Shown piece after piece: positions 46,801 through 57,350 of a stretch of 64,000 bases of DNA. The notes beneath the pieces are model-generated. The model was not told the DNA's origin, did not search any database, and saw only the letters and a list, made by a program, of their open reading frames with translations. The DNA is from Nematostella vectensis (taxonomy: Eukaryota > Cnidaria > Anthozoa > Actiniaria > Edwardsiidae): NCBI RefSeq assembly GCF_932526225.1, contig NC_064045.1:14068442-14132441 (forward strand), written 5' to 3'. Numbering within the stretch: position 1 is the stretch's first letter; the number at the start of each line of letters is the position of its first letter. The position numbers and the translations under genes are program-made.

Positions 46801-47599
46801 ATGGCATAGCCGGTTTGCCTCAGTTAAACTTCATCGGCAAAATAAACTGCAGGGCGACTTCGACTCGAACGAAGTGCTTTAAACCACAGCTTAGATCCAT
46901 GTGGGATCTAGAGCTGCGACCGGGCTAGCGTGATGCCAATTGTGCGGATCACGCATGCGACCTTTGCTAGTCTAAAACTCCGTCGGATAGCCAAACTATC
47001 CTTGCGAGTATGTATACATAAATGTGAACTTTAGAAGCACACTAGCATACACACATTGGCACCAGTCGGGCCAAGACGGGACGCTAGCACAGTCTATTAC
47101 CCGTGCAGTTCGGCAACCATGGACAGCTGTTTCGTCCTTATTAGGACTCGTCAGCATGGCATAGCCGGTTTGCCTCAGTTAAACTTCATCGGCAAAATAA
47201 ACTGCAGGGCGACTTCGACTCGAACGAAGTGCTTTAAACCACAGCTTAGATCCATGTGGGATCTAGAGCTGCGACCGGGCTAGCGTGATGCCAATTGTGC
47301 GGATCACGCATGCGACCTTTGCTAGTCTAAAACTCCGTCGGATAGCCAAACTATCCTTGCGAGTATGTATACATAAATGTGAACTTTAGAAGCACACTAG
47401 CATACACACATTGGCACCAGTCGGGCCAAGACGGGACGCTAGCACAGTCTATTACCCGTGCAGTTCGGCAACCATGGACAGCTGTTTCGTCCTTATTAGG
47501 ACTCGTCAGCATGGCATAGCCGGTTTGCCTCAGTTAAACTTCATCGGCAAAATAAACTGCAGGGCGACTTCGACTCGAACGAAGTGCTTTAAACCACAG
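43825..47599 (-). mobile_element. Retrozyme-type element: 355 bp x 10.6 with hammerhead ribozymes
   Basis: Ten full units of exactly 355 bp and one partial unit, with no differences I could see between them. The minus strand of every unit encodes a type I hammerhead ribozyme (11 in all). The array is bounded by the direct repeat GAATTTTAAA at 43818-43827 and 47599-47608, a 10 bp target-site duplication, so the mobile segment is about 43828-47598. Animal retrozymes are small non-coding elements whose transcripts self-cleave into unit-length RNAs, are circularised by host ligase and are thought to be reverse transcribed by another element's enzyme. A concatemer of identical units with a target-site duplication fits that route. 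The 75-codon frame found in each unit on the plus strand is antisense to the ribozyme and is not a gene. Confidence 0.88.
43917..43979 (-). ncRNA. Type I hammerhead ribozyme (first of 11, every 355 bp)
   Basis: Reading the minus strand: outer stem I arm GGCA, an asymmetric loop, inner stem I arm GCCATG, core CTGACGA, stem II GTCC/GGAC closed by the loop TAATAA, core GAAA, a 2 bp stem III (AC/GT) with loop AGCT, then C and cleavage, then CATGGT and TGCC closing stem I. All invariant core bases are present. Predicted cleavage is between 43927 and 43926. The very short stem III is the form seen in animal retrozymes and satellites, where cleavage tends to need two copies pairing. Other copies begin at 44272, 44627, 44982, 45337, 45692, 46047, 46402, 46757, 47112 and 47467. 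Confidence 0.93.
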
Positions 47600-47608
47600 A
47601 ATTTTAAA

Positions 47609-49639
47609 ACTGGGCCTAAAATTAGATTTAGAGCATGTTTAGATTTTATTGCCTTTTGTTTGTGGCATGCGCGAAGGTCGGGAAATTATTTTTCCGGATG
47701 AAAAACTCCGAATAAAAGCTGGCAAGAAGTTTCCCTCTATGTGTTGGGTATCCTGTGGTACATTACACAAGACGCCGGAAATCCTGATGGGGAGAAATTG
47801 AGACTGGAGATAGAGTCTGTCGTCACATATCATATAGGTTTATTGATGACTAACAAAAATGCTTTTATCTCGTTCACCGTGGGACCTCAACATCACACAA
47901 CACACGTGATGGTAAGAACACAACGAGAATGAATAAAACTCTGCTGGATTTTGGTTTAAATCGGCAAATGGTGTACAGAAAGACTGTGTGTAGCAATGAG
48001 ATCATTTTTAACATCCACGAACCATGGTTTGCTAGTGAGTGTGTTCTTAAATGCACTCATAACAACATATTCTACTGGTAAGCATATATGTACTATGACC
48101 TGGGGCTTTTAGCATTGTTTTCATGATTTTAGAAACATGTTTTTACATATTAATACACGGGATAACTACAGTTTATTAACAGATGGACATTAAGAACATA
48201 TGTACTATGACCTGAGGCTTTTAGCATTGTTTTCATGACTTTAGAAACATGTTTTTCCATATTAAAACACGGGATAACTACCGTTTATTAACAGATGGAC
48301 ATTTCTAGCTGATTGGCTCGTTCAAGTTTGCTAAAGACTGAATACTCGCGTCCCTGAAAATCACTGTTCGCGCGGTTTTGCGCATTTAATTTGGGTTACA
48401 CCTAAAGGTAATGAAGCTGATGCGAAACACATGCGCAACAGTTCTTCGGGCTGAAGACAACTGACAGTTATTATTTTTACTCAAAAAGATGATATATCGA
48501 TCCCGCGCCAGCATCAGTAATAGACCGTCACAGGCGTAGACTGATATTAGGTTATCTTTATAAGGATCTTCAAATGTATTTGTGTGATTGCGAATTAGAG
48601 GGAATTCCACTGTTTCCACCGTGGTACTGCCGACAATATGACATACCTCACACGAGTTCCGCACGAAAAACAAAAACAAAAAAAACAATTTCCTCAAAGA
48701 GATAGAGCACGTAAAACCCCTTGACCCATTGAGACTTATCATAGCATAATACTCTTACAATCTACATTTAATAAAATCGCTGTCAAATCTTCTGAAGGTT
48801 CAGGCCTTTTCGACTAATTCTTTTAATTCTTATCACCAAAACAAACAACCCAGTAGTCGTCATTGAAAAACGCAAAGTATTACTTTCTTATTTCTATAAG
48901 CTATGCTTTTATCTATAGCAGAATTTCCAAAGGAAAAGATATGTTTGTAGCAGTCATTTGGAATTTGTTCAGGCATATCTTCATTGATCAGACAGTAATC
49001 AAATAGATAATGACGCTAATTAAATTTCCATGTTTTGTTAAGTGATATCTTTAATTAGATAAAAAGTAATAGGATTCCCAATTCTTAGTATTTGTAGATG
49101 CCTATCAAACCGGAAAAATGATCGAAAAAAACTATTTTTCTGTTTTAAAATCTTGATTTAAAAGTTTTTTTCCCAGGTCCCGCCATTGCCAACAAATCTT
49201 AGAGATGTCGCGCGCCATTTGCAAAAGCCGTCAATGCGAGCACGAATTCTTTGCGCTCTTGACGCTATTTTGTAAACATATGACAGGCCGAGTTATTCCG
49301 CGGTCATTTTTCCCCTCCCCGAAATTGCTTAAAAATCATAACAAAGTTCCTGAAAATAATGATAAATCAAAATATAAGTCTTACCTAAACTTGCCCTTAA
49401 CTTGTGCTGTTATTTGTTAATTTGGAAGCCTAGAAGTTGATCGAAGAGATCTCCCTCTAAGCAAAGGTTCAAATACAGAAAAAAATTTACTTATAATGAA
49501 CTGAGGCTGCCAGTGATGACTATCAGCCAAATGCCCGGCAAGTACTAAACATAACAAGTTGTGTTGCCAGCTGAGATGCCCGCTAGCTTCACTATGGTAT
49601 CTGCAATACTTTGAAAATCGTTTTATTTGATCTATTGTT
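47609..49639. other. Intergenic, with a ~112 bp tandem duplication
   Basis: The block at about 48083-48191 (ATGTACTATGACCTG to ACAGATGGACATT) is repeated at about 48196-48303 with few changes. A 64-codon plus-strand frame at 47741-47932 contains an ATG-GTAAGA donor-like site, but I recognise no domain. I looked here for the first exon of the ApeC gene, which should encode a signal peptide, and did not find a convincing one. Confidence 0.45.
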
Positions 49640-49689
49640 GATGAGAAAGACTAAAAGATTGACGAAGGACTACAGACAAGTATGGAATA

Positions 49690-50110
49690 ACTAGGTGGTA
49701 TGACTAGAGAGACTGTAGAGAAACTGTAGAATGACTAGGTGGTATGGATGAAGAGACTACAGACAAACTGTAGATTGACTAGGTGGTATGAATGAAGAGA
49801 CTACAACCAAACTGTACAATGACTAGGTGGTATGAATGAAGAGACTACAGACAAACTGTAGAATGACTAGGTGGTATGAATGAAGAGACTACAGACAAAC
49901 TGTAGAATGACTAGGTGGTATGAACGAAGAGACTACAGACAAACTGTAGAATGACTAGGTGGTATGAACGAAGAGACTACAGACAAACTGTAAAATGACT
50001 AGTTGGTATGACTAAAGAGACTACAGACAAGCTGTAGAATAACATAAATAAAAGGGACTACAGACAAACTGTAGAATAACTAGGTGGTATTACTAGAGAT
50101 GGTATTACTA
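49690..50110. repeat. 44 bp minisatellite upstream of the ApeC exons
   Basis: About nine units of GACTAGGTGGTATGAATGAA followed by GAGACTACAGACAAACTGTA and four more bases. The edges are more diverged. A short TGTTTGTTTACTATTGT repeat follows at about 50,230-50,330. Confidence 0.88.
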
Positions 50111-50341
50111 GGGGGATCAGGGAAATAAATCGAAGATCAAAACAAAGTTGAAATGGTCAAGATTAGTTTCGCTGAATGGCCAAGAAGTCTCGGCAAAACT
50201 ACTGCCACTTCAACCTTGCGTTGATTTATTGTCTGTCTCCTATTGTTAAACTATTGTTTGTTTACTATTGTTCGTTGAAATATTGTTTGGTTACTATTGT
50301 TGACTATTGTTTGTTTACTATTGTTGTAATTTTTCATTAAG

Positions 50342-53300
50342 GCACTAGACTGGCCCGCAGGGAGTTATGGGATTCCTAGAGCTGTTGACGGATGTCCAAG
50401 ATCCCTGACTACTTCTTGGAAAACTGGCGTTCTTTTCCAAGACTGTGAAAACACCAATCCGCAAACAAGCCGGTCCCCCAGCTATCACTTGGCAGGGTTT
50501 GTCACTAAGGACGTGCAGCGAGAGTTCTGTATCAAAGTCGATACATTCAACGGCGCAAATAGACCCCCCTGGCCAGTTGGACAGTATTGTGTGTATCAGG
50601 GGGAAGCAGGATGTCCTGTTGGGCTAGACTCAGGGTGGGTGGTATGGGACGACGAGAGAAATGATAATGGGACTAATAGAAATCGCCGTAATGGGACCCT
50701 ACCAAAAGGAAGATACAGTTTGCAAACGTGAGTCTCCGTCTGTCTGCCTGTCTTGTCCACCCGTCTATCCGTCCATCTGTCCCTTCTATCTGTCCTTCGG
50801 CCTGTCTTTTCCCCCGTCTGTTTCTGTCAGTCGGTATTCCTGTCCTTCGGCCTGTCTTTTCCCCCGTCTGTTTCTGTCAGTCGGTGTTCCTGTCCTTCGG
50901 CCTGTCTTTTCCCCCGTCTGTTTCTGTCAGTCGGTATTCCTGTCCTTCGGCCTGTCTTTTTCCCCGTCTGTCTGTCTAAATGCCAAATATTATAAACCGA
51001 CTTGCTATAATTGATCTTTCTCATGCTTTTTTCTCTTATAGGAAAATTTTCTTCTGCTGTAGCACCAAGGGAGACAAGCGCACTGCGATTGACCTCCCCC
51101 TGGTCTCGCCCTTCTACCTAATAGCGTACGCGAGTAGTTCATGCCAGAGAGTCAGGGGGGCTACGGCCACGAGGGAATTTATTTATTACGAGACAGAATA
51201 CTACACTTTGTCTACAAAGAATGACTACGGGGGCGCCCACCCTTACCGAGTGACAAGGTCTCGCTACGGGCACACTATATACTACTGCTATTATAAACGT
51301 AAGTGAAGGCATGGGTGAAGGCATTTAAGTGTATTTGTCTATGACTTGTTTGTTAGCGATAGGTGGCAATATTGTGTGGAGTCACGAGGTCTCTCTTCGA
51401 TCAAACTATTTAGTACTGCTATTATATACGTGAGTTTCTGGTTACAGTACGACGCTCGTTACACGTTTAAACCGACCCGTTATTACGTTTATAATCCAAT
51501 AAGAACCGGAGAAAAGTGCTATTTGATTGACAACTTCTCTAGCCAATAAACGTGGCAAAGAAATGAGCATCAGAACACGACGGAATTCTTCTATAAAGTC
51601 TATTTCAATGAGGACTGTTCCCCTCGCATGGTTTAGATGAGTAATTGTCTGTTAAATTCGGTGGCCCATGTCGCGTTTCGCACTGAAGTGTATCTGATTG
51701 GGTATGGTGTATAAAGGGTATGGTGTATATGGTGTATATAGGGTATGGTGTATATAGGGTATGGTGTATATAGGGTATGGTGTATATAGAGTATGGTGTA
51801 TATAGGATATGGTGTATATAGGATATGGTGTATATAGGGTATGGTGTATATAGGGTATGGTGTATATAGGGTATGGTGTATACAGGGTATGGTGTATACA
51901 GGGTATGGTGTATACAGGGATGGTGTATACAGGGTATGGTGTATACAGGGTATGGTGTATACAGTGTATGGTGTATACAGGGTATGGTGTATACAGGGTA
52001 TGGTGTATACAGGGTATGGTGTATATAGGATATGGTGTATCTAGGGTATGGTGTATATAGGGTATGGTGTATATAGGGTATGGTGTATATAGGGTATGGT
52101 GTATATAGGGTATGGTGTATATAGGGTATGGTGTATATAGGGTATGGTGTATATAGGGTATGGTGTATATAGGGTATGGTGTATAAAGGGTATGGTGTAT
52201 ATAGGGTATGGTGTATATAGGGTATGGTGTATATAGGATATGGTGTATATAGGGTATGGTGTATATAGGGTATGGTGTATATTGGGTATGGTGTATATAG
52301 GGTATGGTGTATATAGGGTATGGTGTATATAGGGTATGGTGTATATAGGGTATGGTGTATATAGGGTATGGTGTATATAGGGTATGGTGTATATAGGGTA
52401 TGGTGTATATAGGGTATGGTGTATATAGGGTATGGTGTATATTGGGTATGGTGTATATAGGGAATGGTGTATATAGGGTATGGTGTATATAGGGTATGGT
52501 GTATATAGGGTATGGTGTATATAGGGTATGGTGTATATTGGGTATGGTGTATATAGGGTATGGTGTATATAGGGTATGGTGTATATAGGGTATGGTGTAT
52601 ATAGGGTATGGTGTATATAGGGTATGGTGTATATTGGGTATGGTGTATATAGGGTATGGTGTATATAGGGTATGGTGTATATAGGGTATGGTGTATATAG
52701 GGTATGGTGTATATAGGGTATGGTGTATATAGGGTATGGTGTATATAGGGTATGGTGTATATAGGGTATGGTGTATATAGGGTATGGTGTATATAGGGTA
52801 TGGTGTATATAGGGTATGGTGTATATTGGGTATGGTGTATATAGGGTATGGTGTATATAGGGTATGGGGTATATAGGGTATGGTGTATATAGGGTACGGT
52901 GTATATAGCTCTGTTGACGTGCACGGGAGGGACTGGAGCCTAGGAATCCCAAGAATGTTTCCTAAGGGAGAAACTCACGGGCCATAAAAAGATGGACAAA
53001 TCCAAGGCACAAGTTTACTTGCGACGCATGCAAACGAGGACAATATTTTCATACAGTGTTTTGAGAAACTTTTTATCGCAAAGTGTTGCGTTGTTTCCGT
53101 ATGGCCCATTTATCAATCAGTGAGAGCGCACATAGGAATGACAAACGTTGAGCTACTGTATTTTATCTTTGCAGCTAACTATTGTTCACCGCTGACTCCA
53201 GTTAATAACAGTCACGTATACCCTGCTCGCTGTGCGCGGGCGCAGAGCAATGCATTCAGGGACACGTGTTACATTCGATGTAATCCCGGGTTCGTCCCGC

Positions 53301-56300
53301 GGGACGGCGGGACCCATTCCACGCAGTGTGGAGAAGACGGAACCTGGAGCGAGCCCATTCACGTCACGTGTCTTTGTAAGTAAATTACGTCATGTGTGGC
53401 ACAGGTAGCCCATGCGTTATTAGTTTTAAAGGCCTATCCCCTGAAAAATGTTATGATAGAGTTTCATTATACATCTGAGATCTCAAATCGGCCGCTAAGG
53501 AGACTATAATTAAGCATCTTGAAACGCACCCCTTATCCATAATGCAATGCAACGTTTCAAGGTATCACTTTCATGTTTGCCATTATGTATTTTATCCTTC
53601 AGACAAGCCCTCACTAACGCTCATCTCCCAGTCATCAGCCAAACGAGAAAACAAAACAACTGCCTTTTCACAATCCTCAACACATGCCATGACGTCAACA
53701 GTCGTCACAGCAACCATTTCCAGCTCCGACACTACCACTCCATCTTATCGGATAAGCCCTAGTGTTCCTATGGTGATGCCAAATCAATTGACCAATGGCA
53801 TTGGGAGGTTAAGGTCCGTTTATTCACGTGGGCGGCTCGTGGCAGGCGCAATCAGTGCAGGGGTTGTTTGTGTCGGAGTGATAGCCGTGTTTGTCTGGAG
53901 GTAAGAATCACGCAACCCTTACTAAGGTGTGGCGCATTTTGAGGGTTGTTTGTGTCGGGGTGATAGCCGTGTTTGTCTGGGGGTAAGAATCACGCAACCC
54001 CTTCTAAAGTGTGAGGGTTGTTTGTGTCGGGGTGATAGCCGTGTTTGTCTGGGGGTAAGAATCACGCAACCCCTTCTAAAGTGTGAGGGTTGGTTGTGTC
54101 GGGGTGATAGCCGTGTTTGTCTGGGGGTAAGAATCACGCAACCCCTTCTAAAGTGTGAGGGTTGGTTGTGTCGGGGTGATAGCCGTGTTTGTCTGGGGGT
54201 AAGAATCACGCAACCCCTTCTAAAGTGTGAGGGTTGGTTGTGTCGGGGTGATAGCCGTGTTTGTCTAGAGGTATGAATCACGTAACCCTTTATAAGGTGT
54301 GGCGCATTGTTAGGGTTGTTTGTGTCTGGGTGATAGCCGTGTTTGTCTGGAGGTAAGAATCACGCAACCCTTTTTAAGGTGTGACGCATTGTGAGGGTTG
54401 TTTGTGTCAGAGTGATAGCCGTGTTTGTCTGGAGGTAAGAATTACGCAAACCCTTCTAAAGTGTGAGGGTTGGTTGTGTCGGGGTGATAGCCGTGTTTGT
54501 CTGGGGGTAAGAATCACGCAACCCCTTCTAAAGTGTGAGGGTTGGTTGTGTCGGGGTGTCCTATTTTAACGTGATGTCTGTCTTGTGACGTGACGTGATC
54601 TCTGTCTTGTGACGTGACGTGATCTCTGTCTTGTGACGTGACGTGATGTCTGTCTTGTGACGTGACGTGATCTCTGTCTTGTGACGTGACGTGATGTCTG
54701 TCTTGTGACGTGACGTGATCTCTGTCTTGTGACGTGACGTGATCTCTGTCTTGTGACGTGACGTGATCTCTGTCTTGTGATGTGACGTGTCTGTATTTTT
54801 AGTGGTGGTTTTGTCATGTGTGTGATTGTTTTTTGTGTGTCGATAGCGAAACGAGATATTTACGAAATTGAAACATTTTACATAAGCATCTTAGATTCGT
54901 TTTTGTTATATTCGTGTATCCATACCTATAAAGGAATTATATGAAAACAAGGAAACTTTGGGGTAACATTTCCTTTCTTCTTTTTAATTCCACTGTATCA
55001 TTGATGAGGAAAGCTAGGGAAAGGTTTAGAAGAAAAAATATTTTATCTATTTATTTTTTATTTCATAGGTTTCGAAGAAGAAGGAGTCAGACACTAAAGG
55101 AAGGCGCGATAAACCCAAGGTAATACATTTCTGCTGTTGTCCGTCTCTCCATCACCACCTAACTCATTGCGTTTCTAATTATCCGATTCTGACTTCCAGT
55201 AAAAATCAGAATGGAATTCTACTGAAAGAAAATATACCAAATAGGTAGGCGAACTCAGTGGAAAAATTCATTTAAGAGAAAAGGATTGATTTGATTTTTT
55301 TGCTGTAGAGGTCCTCAACGCAAAATAAACTCGGATGAAAGACTCAACTCTCTCAATTCATGGCCTCATAGGTAGGGAAGAAGACTTCATTTATTACCTT
55401 ATCTAGGAGTCCATCAGCTAACAATCAGATAACGTATAAGAATATAGATGTCACGTAAACAGCAGTCACACAATCTTCTCCTTCCTCCATATGCCTCCAA
55501 CCTTTTCTAGTCTAGACGTCCATAACAAGCAATGGCTAGATGTCACGCAACCAATGGGGCCAACGTTCTAGACGTCCATAACAAGCAATGGCTAGATGTC
55601 ACGCAACCAATGGGCCCAGTCAATTCTTGTATTTGCTGAGTGTGTCTGTGTGGGGGGAGGGGTGGCTGAGTCGGGGGGTGGTTTTGGGGGGGGCAAACAA
55701 CTTTTTCTAGTATTTTGTAGAATCCTCGCTACCAAGCAGCAACCCGCTCAATAGCTAAAGTTTACAGATTACTTATCTCAGTTAGTGTATTTTTTTCCCT
55801 TAGATCCAGAAGTCCCACAGAGAGTCTTTTTAGTGAGCACAACCCTCTATATGTAAGGTAAGTGAATTAAATTACTCTTTTAGTTTCATCTATCAGGATG
55901 TTCATAGGCGTTTTGTCAATTTACAGTCTGGATGAGAAATTACTACATACAAGAAAATCATCACAAAATATTCTATACGAAAGGTATGCAAGTTTAAATG
56001 TTCTATGGCACAAATTCAAAAATTGTAATTCTCTAGATAGTCTACTTTCACGGAGCAAGAATTTGCTAAGAAAGAAAACGTTGAGCCTCCGGTTGCCGTC
56101 CATCGCTGATTAAGTTCTCTATTGTCTAGAGGTCGGGGGTGGGGTGGGGGGTGGGGGGGGGGGGGGGGTGAGAGGGCAATGGATGATTTAGTCATAGGTT
56201 GATACAGGATTGCACCTTGTATAGGCATGTCACCGTCGTCGTCGTTGGCACCCGTCCGTCTAGGGAGACGATGGTGCAGCTCCGCGTGAGCCTATCTGCA

Positions 56301-56646
56301 CTGCCGGGTCTCTCCGGGCATGTGACCAATTCACAGAATATCTATTTAAAAAGAAGCTACCCTCTTTCAGTGTTAGAGTGGTTTTCATTAACCCGTGAAA
56401 CGAAGTGTGATAGTCAAAGGGTAATAATAAGTAAAACACAAAAGAGAACAATAGAATCAGATCACAATAAAGTGTAATACGCTTAAGTGTAGTTAATAAA
56501 AACACTCTAACAGATCTGTACCAGTTCTCACTTAATTACCTCTTTACTTCAACAGCATAACCTTAAATCCACAACCCTCCGAATCAGACAGTAACCAACG
56601 ACTAGCCGCCGAGAAGTATTATCGGTCACGCTTAGGCACGATGTGA
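50342..56646 (+). CDS. ApeC-Sushi transmembrane receptor-like protein (5' partial)
   Basis: Nine plus-strand exons: 50342-50727, 51042-51298, 53175-53375, 53603-53900, 55069-55119, 55309-55371, 55804-55857, 55927-55983 and 56556-56646. They give 485 residues to the stop with every phase consistent. Exons 1-2 form an ApeC (apextrin C-terminal) domain: WPAGSYGIP, FCIK, GQYCVY, CPVGLDSGWV-x-WDDE, GTLPKGRYSLQT, FFCC and YYCYYK. Exon 3 is one Sushi/CCP domain (four Cys, GTWSEP). Exon 4 is a Ser/Thr-rich stalk plus one membrane span (AGAISAGVVCVGVIAVFVW). Small exons of 51-63 bp encode a basic cytoplasmic tail with NPLY, an NPxY-type PTB or endocytosis motif, and several tyrosines. ApeC domains of chordates bind microbial wall components, and membrane-bound versions occur in cnidarians; a recognition role here is inferred. 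The signal-peptide exon upstream (ending in phase 0) was not located. Confidence 0.85.
50790..50975. repeat. 50 bp repeat in ApeC intron
   Basis: Four copies of a 50 bp unit beginning TCCTGTCCTTCGGCCTGTC, spaced exactly 50 bp (CGGCCTG at 50798, 50848, 50898 and 50948). It follows the exon 1 donor by about 60 bp and is pyrimidine-rich. Confidence 0.92.
51695..52905. repeat. 16 bp minisatellite, 1.2 kb
   Basis: About 75 units of GTATGGTGTATATAGG with runs of GTATACAGG variants in the first third. It lies in the intron between the ApeC and Sushi exons. Long minus-strand frames of the YTIPYIHHTL type are composition artefacts. Confidence 0.95.
53864..54560 (+). repeat. 72-82 bp tandem amplification of TM-exon end plus splice donor
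   Basis: The unit starts in the last about 37 bases of exon 4 (coding GVVCVGVIAVFVW) and continues through its GTAAG donor into the intron. Eight full copies and one partial follow the real exon, with ATAGCC at 53881, 53963, 54035, 54107, 54179, 54251 and three later positions. Almost every copy keeps GGTAAGAATC. In the exon's frame the first donor reads AGG-TAA, so use of any downstream donor would end the protein just after the membrane span. Confidence 0.88.
54570..54795. repeat. 24 bp minisatellite (TGACGTGACGTGAT)
   Basis: About nine units of TCTGTCTTGTGACGTGACGTGA(T/A) directly after the 72 bp repeat, each with overlapping TGACGTGA words like half CRE sites. In the intron after the TM exon. 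Confidence 0.9.
55515..55616. repeat. Direct duplication, ~52 bp
   Basis: A unit beginning TCTAGACGTCCATAACAAGC and ending ACGCAACCAATGGG occurs twice back to back, in the intron before the NPLY exon. Confidence 0.85.
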
Positions 56647-56839
56647 TGGGATCGGTCAAAGCTCGAAGGGAACTCGCAAATAACGCGCCAAGGCAAACCG
56701 ACAACTAATGAATTGGTGTAGTCATACTTACTGCACATTCCTTCCAATTTATTTTTTAAAACTGAGAGTGTACAAATGTAATTAACCATTAAAAAAAACA
56801 AAAGTTTGCAATGGCCCGGCTCGTGTTGATTGTTTACGC

Positions 56840-57000
56840 GCATTGTTCTATGTGTTCTAATGTGCTAGATCGTTGACGTGCGCGTGTTGATTGTTTACGC
56901 GCATTGTTCTGTGTTCTAATGTGCTAGATTGTTGACGAGCGCGTGTTGATTGTTTACGCGTATTGTCCTCTGTGTTCTAATGGGCTAGATTGTTTTAATG
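56840..57000. repeat. ~60 bp repeat, three copies
   Basis: Three imperfect copies of GTGTTGATTGTTTACGCGCA followed by a TTCTAATGTGCTAGAT segment, between the 3' ends of the ApeC gene and the GPCR gene. Confidence 0.8.
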
Positions 57001-57350
57001 TGCTTAACCTTCAGGTTATTTTCTTGTGCTGCCAGCACGTCGGTGTTACACTCTGTAATATGTTATATTTTACCATTTTTGTATCCCCAATCTTGTTGTG
57101 GCTTAACCCCCTAAGAACTAATTTTCCAAATTTTATGCCTTTTAACCGGCTATTATTTTATTTAAAATCTAAGGTTCGGTAAACCCGAAATTCAACAAGA
57201 ACCTGTCAGAAGAATCCTGTATTCCTCAGTCTTTCGAGCGTGGCAGCCATTTTAATTAGCCCCAGGAGCACTCATTTATCACTACCACAGGCATTCACGC
57301 GCCCTCGTCCCAGTCTCCTATAATCTATTTGATTTGAGTGACTGTATTTT

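Noticed and set aside
43825-47599. 355 bp units as 5S rRNA, snRNA or spliced-leader cluster
   Set aside because: No 5S box C, Sm site or splice-donor pattern was seen. The hammerhead core explains the conserved part.
43861-47701. Eleven identical 75-codon frames (start MAPVGPRRD)
   Set aside because: They are antisense to the hammerhead core. Identity follows from identical DNA, with no evidence of protein selection.
51605-52952. 439- and 303-codon YTIPYIHHTL frames
   Set aside because: Translation of the 16 bp minisatellite within the ApeC gene intron, on the opposite strand.
54566-54817. 83-codon RHVTRQ repeat protein
   Set aside because: Composition artefact of the 24 bp minisatellite.
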